From assembly GCA_003151375.1 (NCBI GenBank), contig PLXI01000002.1, forward strand, positions 1 to 5,541: DNA of 5,541 nt, read 5' to 3'. Below, piece after piece: positions 1-5,541 of the stretch (position 1 is the first letter of the stretch; each line of letters opens with the position of its first letter). The position numbers and the translations under genes were made by a program. This stretch comes from Hyphomicrobiales bacterium (GTDB taxonomy: Bacteria; Pseudomonadota; Alphaproteobacteria; Rhizobiales; Aestuariivirgaceae). The notes beneath the pieces are model-generated. The model was given only the letters and a program-made list of their open reading frames with translations, had not been told where the DNA came from and made no database searches.

Positions 1-575
1 CCGATGTCTTGGGTGATGATTTGGCCAATGAGATTGTGCGCGGCATCATAACTGGTGACCGAGGTTGACCAGCTGTAGAGGTTGTTCACATCGAAATAGG
101 TGTTGATTGTCGCCCAAGCAGCGGTGGTGATTGACTCTGCCGTGATGTTCATTGACGTGTCATAGCTGACGATTGTCGTCGTGCCATTATCGGCAATGAC
201 CGTCTGGGTGGTGAGATGATGGCTGGCATCAAAATTGTTGTTAGAGCTGGTCCAAGTCTGAATATCTGTTGGGTCGTAATAAATGATGAGCGAGGTGCTA
301 TCGTGATTGACTATGCTTTGTGACGTGAGGTTATGCGCCGCATCAAAACTATTGGTCGACGTCGCCCAAGTATTGGCATTGGCCACATCAAAATATTCGG
401 TGGATGATGTACCGTCATGGTTGGTTAAACTCTCCGAAGCGAGGTGGCTGGATGTATCGTAATTGTCGGTCTTAGTGGCCCAGGCTTGAACATTGGTTGT
501 ATCAAAGGCAGTGCTGGTATGTGTGCCATCTTTATTATTGACGGTAAAAATCTGCAAGTTGCTGTTGGCATCGAA
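1..575 (-). repeat. Tandem 38-residue protein repeats (five units, last cut by the edge)
   Basis: Within the RTX protein, units start with [FY]D at residues 570, 608, 646, 684 and 745 (first bases 575, 461, 347, 233 and 50). The spacings are 38, 38, 38 and 61. Each unit has an A half of 23 residues (FDAxHxLTSQS, then NHDGTS) and a B half of 15 residues starting with [FY]D and carrying a Trp at its ninth position (WATS). The fourth unit is A + A + B (23+23+15=61), so it has an extra A half. The DNA copies are diverged. The pattern recalls YD-type beta-strand repeats of secreted or surface proteins, but I cannot name a family; an adhesive or extension role is inference. Confidence 0.8.
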
Positions 576-2282
576 TTGTTGGATTTCTGACGTGAAAGTA
601 TAAGCCCCGGGGTTCATGGCAGCAGAGATATATACAAAACCGTTAGCATCGTTTCCGGAAAGCGCATTGGCCAGATTGGCATAATCATGGATCGTGAACA
701 GGGAGGCGCCCACATTCTGCGCCAAGACATAACTGTTAAACGCCCAGTTGCCTTGGGCAACGCCATACTGAACTTCGATCGCATTGGCGGAGGGAGACCA
801 AACAATAAGCTTGGAAACCGTCTCGCCGACCACATCAAACGTGTCCGTTGTTGGATGAAAATTGGTGATGGTATCGGTTTTTTCTGCTGCGGGCGAACCT
901 GCTGTAAAAATGTAGGTGTTCGCGCCTACGCCGCCAGCCATCGTGTCAGGGCCGTTGCCGGATTCAAAAATATTTATGCCAGTGCCACCGACCATCGTTT
1001 CCGCAAAAGTAGACAGCGCATTGCCAACGAATGTGTTATTCGACCCAGTAGCAGTAATGGTGGTTGTCCCAGCACCGTAATTGAACACATTGGTTCCTGA
1101 GCCACCGCCCATGACGCTGGTTCCGGAGCCGCCATTGAAAATGTTGGTACCAGAGCCCCCGTTCATCACATCGATGCCTGAGCCGGCGGTAAAGGTGTTT
1201 GTGCCGGAGCCTCCCGTCATCGTGTCATTTCCGGAGCCGCCGATGAACGTGTTGTTGCCATTGCCAGCAATCGCAACATTGGTTCCGCCGATGCCGCTGA
1301 AATCTATCGTGTTATTGCCATCGCCCAAATGAACAAGCGAATTGGATAGGGCAGCCTTGACATCGAAACTATCGGGGCTGGCGGTGTTGATATACTGGAA
1401 AAGCAAGTTGGGATCTGTGCCGCGGTAGAATGTCGGCGCAACAGCGACAGTTGAACTGATGGTGAGATCGGTCACGGCATAAAGGCTGGCAGCACCTGTA
1501 TATCCCAAAGCCTGCATCAATAGGATGTCAGAGGTGGAAGGATTGGCAAAACTTCCAGGGCTACCCACTCCATTGAATGAATCATTTGGGCCTGGGCCGG
1601 GGTTTTTCCAGTCTCCTAAATCATCGCCATTTGTACCGTCATTGTTCCACGTGCCGAGATTGGTGAGACCCCCATTGGTTGAGAAATACGCAGTACTACC
1701 GGTCCCGCCAGCAGCCGTGTCAATTGTGTGAGCGCCAGAAGTGCCGACATAGCGAAACAGATCCATCACTGAATAAGCGCCGCCATGACCTTCCCACGAT
1801 GTGCGTCCCAAATCTTCGGTGATTTCGTGGAGCAACACACCCATGATGTCATATTGAGTGCCGCCAACAGAGGTTGCACCAGGATATGCCCAGCTCGCAC
1901 CAGTGCCAACAAGCGTGCCGATGCCAACATAACCGTCAATCGTTGCTGATGCCCCAATCAATCCGAGCGCTTTCATCTCGGCGGAACTCGCAACTATTGC
2001 AGCAGCGCCAAAAGGGTTTGTGGTTGGAACGATATCACCGGATGCTGACAATGCGGAGTGGAATGCTGAGTAGCTTGCAGTATACGCCTGATTCCATATG
2101 CTTTGGCCAAGGTCGCCTGCGCCAACAGCGGCACCATTTAAGGTTCCGAAGCCAAATTGAATGTTTACAGTAATGTTGTTGGTGAAGAGTTCATCAAGAA
2201 TTGCCACCACTTCGTTGACTGCAGCATCAAATGCGGTGCCAGTTGCTGCTGTGCCCGGGTCATAACTAATGTTGATGTTCAC
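1..2282 (-). CDS. Metalloprotease-like RTX protein (HExxE family, NF038122-like) with C-terminal 38-residue repeats; C-terminus beyond the window
   Basis: I read the reverse strand from the GTG at 2282 to the left edge without a stop: 760 full codons. The N-terminus (MNINISYDPG, then residues to about 290) resembles alphaproteobacterial proteins annotated as NF038122-family metalloproteases. HEITEDLGR is at residues 152-160, followed by H166, the block MDLFRY, an AYFS..GGLTNLG segment, GDDLGDWKNP, and MQALGY near 290. The motif has the metzincin H-E-x-x-?-x-x-G spacing, but Glu156 replaces the second His, so peptidase activity is inferred and untested. Residues about 320-459 are RTX nonapeptides. 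A linker with TDTITNF follows, then 38-residue repeats from residue 570. No N-terminal signal peptide is visible, which with RTX repeats suggests type I secretion; the C-terminal signal would lie outside the window. GTG is the only usable start: an in-frame TAG lies four codons upstream (2295-2297), and a Shine-Dalgarno-like stretch precedes it. No transporter genes are in view. Confidence 0.85.
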   Translation of the reverse strand, partial: MNINISYDPGTAATGTAFDAAVNEVVAILDELFTNNITVNIQFGFGTLNGAAVGAGDLGQSIWNQAYTASYSAFHSALSASGDIVPTTNPFGAAAIVASSAEMKALGLIGASATIDGYVGIGTLVGTGASWAYPGATSVGGTQYDIMGVLLHEITEDLGRTSWEGHGGAYSVMDLFRYVGTSGAHTIDTAAGGTGSTAYFSTNGGLTNLGTWNNDGTNGDDLGDWKNPGPGPNDSFNGVGSPGSFANPSTSDILLMQALGYTGAASLYAVTDLTISSTVAVAPTFYRGTDPNLLFQYINTASPDSFDVKAALSNSLVHLGDGNNTIDFSGIGGTNVAIAGNGNNTFIGGSGNDTMTGGSGTNTFTAGSGIDVMNGGSGTNIFNGGSGTSVMGGGSGTNVFNYGAGTTTITATGSNNTFVGNALSTFAETMVGGTGINIFESGNGPDTMAGGVGANTYIFTAGSPAAEKTDTITNFHPTTDTFDVVGETVSKLIVWSPSANAIEVQYGVAQGNWAFNSYVLAQNVGASLFTIHDYANLANALSGNDANGFVYISAAMNPGAYTFTSEIQQFDANSNLQIFTVNNKDGTHTSTAFDTTNVQAWATKTDNYDTSSHLASESLTNHDGTSSTEYFDVANANTWATSTNSFDAAHNLTSQSIVNHDSTSLIIYYDPTDIQTWTSSNNNFDASHHLTTQTVIADNGTTTIVSYDTSMNITAESITTAAWATINTYFDVNNLYSWSTSVTSYDAAHNLIGQIITQDI
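906..1325 (-). repeat. RTX (hemolysin-type calcium-binding) nonapeptide block
   Basis: Residues about 320-459 of the RTX protein. The core (340-420) is a run of about nine nonapeptides such as GSGNDTMTG, GSGTNTFTA, GSGIDVMNG and GSGTNIFNG, followed by looser copies (GGTGINIF, GNGPDTMAG, GVGANTYIF). The hydrophobic position alternates Met and Phe from unit to unit, as expected for a two-sided parallel beta-roll. Many units have Asn, Ser or Thr where the calcium-binding Asp normally sits, so calcium affinity may be reduced. RTX blocks of this kind typically fold on calcium binding outside the cell after type I secretion. Confidence 0.9.
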
Positions 2283-2290
2283 GTGACAGG

Positions 2291-2300
2291 CCCTCTACCT
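2291..2300 (-). promoter_or_regulatory. Ribosome binding site of the RTX protein gene
   Basis: On the minus strand this reads AGGTAGAGGG and ends 8 bases before the GTG at 2282. The in-frame TAG inside it (2295-2297) rules out any start further upstream, so this purine stretch supports the GTG start. Confidence 0.6.
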
Positions 2301-2318
2301 TGAATTGGAAGCAATTCA
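2301..2318. promoter_or_regulatory. Perfect 7-bp inverted repeat in the leader of the RTX protein gene
   Basis: TGAATTG and CAATTCA flank a 4-base spacer (GAAG on the plus strand). The element abuts the ribosome binding site of the minus-strand RTX gene. It shares the TTCCAATT core (AATTGGAA on the plus strand) with the larger inverted repeat at 2363-2392. It could be a protein-binding operator or a small leader hairpin that affects access to the ribosome binding site. The function is inferred only from symmetry and position. Confidence 0.45.
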
Positions 2319-2362
2319 TCTCTTTAAGGCTGTAATGGCTAGCACAAATTTCTCAAGTAGAT

Positions 2363-2392
2363 AATTCCAATTCGAAAGCATAAATTGGAATT
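2363..2392. promoter_or_regulatory. Perfect 10-bp inverted repeat upstream of the RTX protein gene
   Basis: AATTCCAATT at 2363-2372 and AATTGGAATT at 2383-2392 are exact reverse complements with a 10-base spacer, about one helical turn of symmetry. It lies about 80-110 bases upstream of the GTG at 2282, where a promoter or operator is expected. There is no T-tract after it on either strand and the arms are AT-rich, so a terminator is unlikely. I could not identify a convincing -35/-10 pair around it. Confidence 0.5.
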
Positions 2393-2461
2393 GACCGCAT
2401 TGTTTAACAAATAGTTAATTGCAAAGTGTGTAATAAAAATTACGAAATGCGCGCTAGATGT

Positions 2462-2491
2462 CATAAAAAAACATCGCCGAAGCGATGTTTT
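2462..2491 (-). terminator. Rho-independent terminator of the small minus-strand gene (TTCG loop)
   Basis: The minus strand reads a 10-bp perfect stem (AAAACATCGC / GCGATGTTTT) around a TTCG tetraloop, followed by further T residues, giving a run of seven. It starts about 22 bases after the stop of the gene at 2514-2900, in the correct orientation for it. This also shows that the downstream RTX gene is unlikely to be expressed by read-through from this small gene and needs its own promoter in 2283-2461. Confidence 0.88.
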
Positions 2492-2513
2492 GAAATTTAA
2501 TATGGAAATTGGA

Positions 2514-2900
2514 CTAAGGCTTGCTGGCGGTCAAAAGAAGTAAGCCGCCACCCACTACAATGGGTAGCCCCACCAATGCTGCGGTGCCTAAAGGGCTTAA
2601 TCCCCCACCACTGCCACCAGGTGCATTGTCAACGGCTGGGGAAATAATCACCGAACCAATCTGCGTTGAATTTGCCCCCTGCAAGCATGGGGCAGCTTTG
2701 CTCACAACGAAAACCGTTGGTTTATAGAGCTTCACAGTGCAGCCAGCATAGGCAACAATGGCAGAACTCTTGTCGCCAACAAAAACATGATCGCCAACTT
2801 TAAGCGTCGATTCCGACAAAGCCACAAAGCCTTGCCCGCGACCGACAAGAATTTTGCCAGTCACATCAAGAAGATTAGCAACTGGAGTTTCAGCTGCCAT
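2514..2900 (-). CDS. Small FecR-like secreted or anchored protein, start uncertain
   Basis: This 128-residue frame has three parts. Residues 10-72 form a beta-rich domain (VTGKILVGRGQGFV, LKVGDHVFVGD, YAGCTVKL) with two cysteines, Cys54 and Cys72, that could form a disulfide. A Gly/Ser-rich linker spans 94-102 (PGGSGGG), and a hydrophobic helix at about 104-124 ends in KP. The layout resembles small alphaproteobacterial hypothetical proteins with a FecR-like fold; I cannot give a gene name or role. The annotated start looks wrong for a functional gene: ATG 2900 has no visible ribosome binding site, and the protein begins at AETP as if just after a signal-peptide cleavage site. In frame upstream the DNA still encodes RRFFGFANFAMA, with no ATG, GTG or TTG before the TAA at 3018-3020. 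The 5' end may be lost or frameshifted. It is followed by a strong terminator, so it is probably transcribed alone. Confidence 0.6.
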   Translation of the reverse strand: MAAETPVANLLDVTGKILVGRGQGFVALSESTLKVGDHVFVGDKSSAIVAYAGCTVKLYKPTVFVVSKAAPCLQGANSTQIGSVIISPAVDNAPGGSGGGLSPLGTAALVGLPIVVGGGLLLLTASKP

Positions 2901-3021
2901 AGCAAAATTAGCAAAACCAAAAAATCGCCGGGCGCGGGATAGTTGATAACATGAAGACGGCCGTTGACCGGATCGGCATCGGCGTTTATCCTGATCTCGG
3001 CCCGCAATAAACTGAAATTAG
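2901..3021. other. Gene-free junction between two 5'-truncated genes
   Basis: The small minus-strand gene starts at 2900 and the plus-strand CapD-like remnant begins at 3022; both appear to lack their 5' parts here. On the minus strand an ATG at 2952 opens a 14-codon frame (MLSTIPRPAIFWFC) that ends in TAA. Losing one T from the six-T run (2922-2927 region, minus strand) would join it to the small gene as MLSTIPRPAIFGFANFAMA. On the plus strand an ATG at 2951 gives only 19 codons. I see no promoter, insertion-sequence end or tRNA here. Confidence 0.4.
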
Positions 3022-3243
3022 CGAGTTTACTCATCCGAACAAATATCAGAATTGGTGCGCGTTTTAAAACCGCAAGAAGCGATGATTGCCAAGCCGCAGC
3101 AAAATCGTGCAACACGGCGTGTGCTTGTAGAAATGTTGATCGACAATGGGCTTTTGATAAAAACGATCCCAGCGCTCAATGAGTTTGTCGAAGGCAGTGA
3201 CAGACGGGGTACTTTAGAGTTTGAGATTAACAATTTTGCTTAA
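3022..3243 (+). pseudogene. Remnant of a CapD/FlaA1/WbpM-type nucleotide-sugar dehydratase/epimerase
   Basis: In the frame beginning after the TAG at 3019-3021, the translation runs RVYSSEQISELVRVLKPQEA, then MIAKP, NRATRRVLVEML, IKTIPALNEFVEG and LEFEIN, to a TAA at 3241-3243. Order and spacing match the end of the N-terminal nucleotide-binding domain of membrane CapD-like proteins (typical pattern: GVxVYSPExLxxLVxxL, VIIAMPSASRxxRRxIxExLE, VKTLPSxxDLVxG, REVDIEDLL). The transmembrane N-terminus and the whole catalytic short-chain dehydrogenase half are missing, so no enzyme can be made. A different frame just upstream (about 2964-3020, AFILISARNKLKLA) might be a further decayed piece, but this is weak. 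A polysaccharide role fits the neighbouring rhamnose genes. The match is from memory of the family and was not computed. Confidence 0.6.
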
Positions 3244-3277
3244 AGGTGCGATTTTGATATGGAAAGTTGAACCCATT

Positions 3278-3295
3278 CAGATCGTGCAGATCGTG
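3278..3295 (+). repeat. Tandem 9-bp direct repeat just before rfbD
   Basis: CAGATCGTG occurs twice back to back, ending two bases before the rfbD ATG at 3298. It occupies the place where a ribosome binding site would be, and no good Shine-Dalgarno sequence is visible. It may be a chance duplication or a regulatory site. Confidence 0.5.
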
Positions 3296-3297
3296 AC

Positions 3298-4191
3298 ATG
3301 AAAGTTATTTTATTAGGTATAACAGGCCAAGTTGGTTTTGAACTTCAGCGCGCCCTTGCTCCTATCGCAGAAGTGTATCGCTCAGGCTATGGCGATAATA
3401 TGCGGCTTGATCTTTGTGATTTTGCTGGCATTGAAAAAAGCGTGCGAGATTTTGTGCCCGATGTGGTGATCAATGCTGCTGGCTTTACTGCCGTGGACAA
3501 AGCCGAGACTGAGCGCGAACATGCAACTATCGTGAACGCGGATGCGCCCGGCGTTTTGGCTCGCGCGGCCGCCAAGATAGGCGCTGCGATCATTCATTAT
3601 TCAACTGATTATGTTTTTGATGGAGAGGGGTGTGAACCTCGAAGTGAGTTTGCTTCTACGTCACCACTTAACCATTACGGTGCGAGTAAGCTAGCCGGAG
3701 AAGTAGTGGTTGCTACTGAGAATGCGAGACATCTTATTTTGAGAACCTCATGGGTTTATGCCGTGCATGGCAAAAACTTTCCAAAAACAATTTTGCGGCT
3801 TGCAAGCACCCGCGATGTGATTTCGGTTGTGAGCGACCAAATAGGTGCTCCCACGGGTGCACCTCTTCTAGCGGATGCTACAACCCACGCGTTACTCAAA
3901 TTACTCGATGACTCAAGCGCCTTTGGCCTTTATCATCTCGTCGCTGGGGGTGAGGCAAGTTGGTATGAATTGGCTATATTTTTATGCGAACAAGCGAAAG
4001 CCCAAGGGCTTTTGCAAAAAGTGCCGGAAATAAAACCTATTAGCTCAGTCGAATATCCAACCCCAGCCAAAAGGCCTTTAAATTCGAGGCTTAGTACCGA
4101 AAAATTCCGCACTAATTTTAGCCTTTCACTGCCCCATTGGAAAGACGGCATCAACCATTTTGTGCTTGAATTGGCGCGAGCTAAACTGTGA
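3298..4191 (+). CDS. rfbD: dTDP-4-dehydrorhamnose reductase
   Basis: This cytosolic short-chain dehydrogenase/reductase-type enzyme (RmlD) performs the last step of dTDP-L-rhamnose synthesis, NAD(P)H-dependent reduction of dTDP-4-dehydro-L-rhamnose. The 297 residues are full family length. Visible are the Rossmann motif GITGQVG (7-13), VINAAGFTAVDKAE (57-70), STDYVFDG (102-109, Thr103 expected catalytic), the YGASK catalytic Tyr127/Lys131 pair, RTSWVY (149-154), DQIGAPT (180-186) and the C-terminal RPLNSRL (259-265). All key residues are intact. ATG 3298 is the only start, because an in-frame TGA lies upstream at 3268-3270 with no GTG or TTG between. The ribosome binding site is poor; a 9-bp direct repeat sits there instead. 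The stop overlaps the GTG of the following glycosyltransferase (GTGA), indicating one transcript with it and probably with rfbA. Genes for RmlB and RmlC are not in the window. Confidence 0.96.
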   Translation: MKVILLGITGQVGFELQRALAPIAEVYRSGYGDNMRLDLCDFAGIEKSVRDFVPDVVINAAGFTAVDKAETEREHATIVNADAPGVLARAAAKIGAAIIHYSTDYVFDGEGCEPRSEFASTSPLNHYGASKLAGEVVVATENARHLILRTSWVYAVHGKNFPKTILRLASTRDVISVVSDQIGAPTGAPLLADATTHALLKLLDDSSAFGLYHLVAGGEASWYELAIFLCEQAKAQGLLQKVPEIKPISSVEYPTPAKRPLNSRLSTEKFRTNFSLSLPHWKDGINHFVLELARAKL

Positions 4192-5406
4192 AGTTTGCGC
4201 GTTTGGTAAACTATATAGTTGCTGCCGCAGGCACGACAGGCTTAGTAAAGGCTCCCGCCTTAGCGGCTCGCAAGCGGGCGCTTAAAGTGTTTCTGGCCGC
4301 TGGCAGGCGCTATACATTTCCTGCCACCGATAAGCCCCGCGCCAGTTTTATCATTCCGTTTACAATGGTGCCCATCATACACTGGCTTGTTTACTGTCGA
4401 TATTAGCTGTGGCGGATGGTTCCTACGAAGCGATTGTGATTGACGACGGCAGCACAGATGAAACGACCGAATTGTTGACATATTTTGAAAACGTTCGCGT
4501 GCACAAGAATTCACATAATCAGGGTTTTTTGCGTAGCGTTAATACCGGAGCTGCACTTGCGCAGGGGCAATATCTCGTACTTCTCAACAACGATGCCCGA
4601 TTAATAGAAGGCAGTCTATCGTCTGCACTTGACCGATTTGAGGCAGAAGGCAATTGCGGTTTGATGGGCGCACGCGCCCGCCATGTCAGCGGCGGCCTGC
4701 AAGAAGCGGGTTGTATTATATATCAAGATGGCACCACCAATGGTTATTTGCGTTATGAGCGAGAGGATGATCTGCGCGCATTGTTTCAGCGTGATTTAGA
4801 TTATTGTTCTGGGGTATTTGCAATCATTACGCAATAGCAATATGAAGTTTTGGGCGGCTTAGATGAAGCTTATGCGCCTGCGTATTTTGAAGAGACTGAT
4901 TTTTGCATGCGCCTCGTGAATCTGGCCTTCGCTGCATTTATAATCCGCGCCTTTTAGTTGATCACTTTGAATTTGGAAGTAGCGCCAAAGCGCAATCGGC
5001 GTGGAAGAAAATTGAAATGCGACGCGAAGTATTTCTAAAACGCTGGTCTCCAACGCTTAAGGAGCAGCGATTTTATCAAACTGAAGAAACGAAAAATATT
5101 GAGGCGGCGGCTTTGCGGCTCACTCCACATCCACGCCGATTAATCGTTGTGGATGCAAAAGACGCCATTGCCCAAGTTGAGAAAAGGATCCAAAATAAAA
5201 ATTACCAAACAACAATTTATGTGGTTGATGTCAGCAACCAACTCATGAAACTTCTGGTTGCCAAGACCGATATGAGTGTGGCATTTGCATATGGCAGCGA
5301 GCGTCAACTCAGGCGGTTTATCAAGAGGCGGCGTAGCTTTTTTGATGTATTGGAAGTGGCGGAAAATGTCCGCACAAGCTTGACTGATGAGTTTCAGAAA
5401 GTTTAA
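4188..5406 (+). pseudogene. Family 2 glycosyltransferase, broken by two frameshifts and a TAG
   Basis: Three frames together spell one GT-A fold glycosyltransferase that would transfer a sugar from a nucleotide donor, presumably to a surface polysaccharide. Frame one (GTG 4188, overlapping the rfbD stop) gives about 57 residues ending ASFIIPF. The expected continuation P(V)YNGAHHTLACL starts in the next frame, so one base, probably a G, is missing at about 4358/4359. The second segment holds IDDGSTDET (donor binding), LVLLNNDA (DxD-like metal site) and DYCSGVFAIITQ, then TAG at 4835-4837. It continues in the same frame after the TAG with YEVLGGLDEAYAPAYFEETD, the usual acceptor-side block. 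A second one-base loss, probably a C, lies at about 4915/4916, after CMRL, and RESGLRCIYNP follows in the third frame. With two bases restored the length is 406 codons plus stop. The last 100 or so residues after LRLTPHPRR are an extra region I cannot assign. Sequencing error is the main alternative to true decay. Confidence 0.85.
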
Positions 5407-5410
5407 ATTT

Positions 5411-5421
5411 AGGGGGGAAGG
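5411..5421 (+). promoter_or_regulatory. Ribosome binding site of rfbA
   Basis: The purine run AGGGGGGAAGG lies 11 bases before the ATG at 5433, in the 26-base gap after the glycosyltransferase stop. It is the strongest Shine-Dalgarno-like sequence in the window and suggests rfbA is translated independently of the broken gene upstream. No promoter or terminator fits in the gap, so rfbA probably shares the rfbD transcript. Confidence 0.65.
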
Positions 5422-5432
5422 CCTCAAATATT

Positions 5433-5541
5433 ATGAAGGGCATTATTCTGGCGGGCGGCGCTGGTACGCGTTTGCGACCCGCAACTGTTCCAGTTTCAAA
5501 ACAACTTTTGCCAATCTATGATAAGCCGATGATCTATTATC
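5433..5541 (+). CDS. rfbA: Glucose-1-phosphate thymidylyltransferase, N-terminal 36 residues (cut by the window edge)
   Basis: RmlA joins glucose-1-phosphate and dTTP to make dTDP-glucose, the first step of dTDP-L-rhamnose synthesis in the cytosol. The visible N-terminus carries the nucleotidyltransferase signature LAGGAGTRLRP (residues 6-16) and the RmlA-specific VSKQLLPIYDKPMIYY (21-36). The usual LYPLT is LRPAT here, a mild deviation. The rest of the roughly 290-residue enzyme lies outside the window. Its position after rfbD and the glycosyltransferase on the same strand supports a rhamnose operon. Confidence 0.93.
   Translation, partial: MKGIILAGGAGTRLRPATVPVSKQLLPIYDKPMIYY

Noticed and set aside
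1..575. A CRISPR or DNA-level satellite array
   Set aside because: The 114-base periodicity is codon-level with diverged DNA copies and no spacer/repeat structure.
687..1332. Plus-strand open frames of 137 and 83 codons, the second rich in PEPP-type repeats
   Set aside because: They lie opposite the RTX block. The proline-rich repeat is the reverse reading of the GGSG nonapeptides.
1525..2173. Other open frames on both strands between 1525 and 2173
   Set aside because: They overlap the uninterrupted metalloprotease frame and show no family motifs of their own.
2363..2392. The inverted repeat as a rho-independent terminator or insertion-sequence end
   Set aside because: The arms are AT-rich, there is no T-tract, no transposase is nearby, and I see no target-site duplication.
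2861..3115. 84-codon minus-strand frame with a hydrophobic end (LVLLILLW)
   Set aside because: It overlaps the start of the small gene in another frame and the CapD-like relic on the other strand; the N-terminal part shows no domain. The hydrophobicity comes from the T-rich run.
4188..5406. Programmed frameshifting or stop readthrough in the glycosyltransferase
   Set aside because: Two separate shifts in the same direction plus a TAG would all be needed. No slippery heptamer with downstream structure is evident, so decay or sequence error is simpler.

Overview
The window looks like part of an alphaproteobacterial (probably Hyphomicrobiales-like) chromosome. This rests on protein style: a secreted metalloprotease-like RTX protein with an HEITEDLGR motif, a small FecR-like secreted or anchored protein, and dTDP-rhamnose genes. 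I could not test it with a database search. The DNA is of moderate GC and is bounded by a gene that runs off each end.

Left part, minus strand (1-2900). A long open frame of at least 760 codons starts at a GTG at 2282 and runs off the left edge. It encodes a metalloprotease-like N-terminal domain, then calcium-binding RTX nonapeptides, then an array of 38-residue repeats. Its upstream region (2283-2461) is AT-rich and holds two perfect inverted repeats that share a TTCCAATT core. A strong rho-independent terminator (2462-2491, minus orientation, TTCG loop) separates it from the next minus-strand gene, a small protein (2514-2900) that appears to have lost its signal-peptide start.

Middle (2901-3297). 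There is no intact gene here. A plus-strand remnant (3022-3243) matches the end of the nucleotide-binding N-terminal half of a CapD/FlaA1/WbpM-type nucleotide-sugar dehydratase/epimerase. The remnant and the small minus-strand gene lie head to head, and both lack their 5' parts, which suggests a deletion or rearrangement at about 2905-3020.

Right part, plus strand (3298-5541). This is a dTDP-L-rhamnose / surface-polysaccharide cluster: intact rfbD (rmlD), a family 2 glycosyltransferase overlapping it by 4 bases, and the start of rfbA (rmlA). RfbA would activate glucose-1-phosphate to dTDP-glucose, RfbD would perform the final reduction to dTDP-L-rhamnose, and the glycosyltransferase would be expected to add a sugar to a polysaccharide. 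The glycosyltransferase is broken by two apparent single-base losses and one TAG. Restoring the two bases gives one 406-codon frame apart from that TAG. Either it is a recent pseudogene or the sequence carries short-homopolymer errors.

I see no CRISPR array, tRNA, rRNA or complete mobile element, and no clear candidate for a wholly new multi-gene system. The most unusual items are the modular 23+15-residue repeat array of the RTX protein, the paired inverted repeats upstream of it, and the shared decay junction in the middle.
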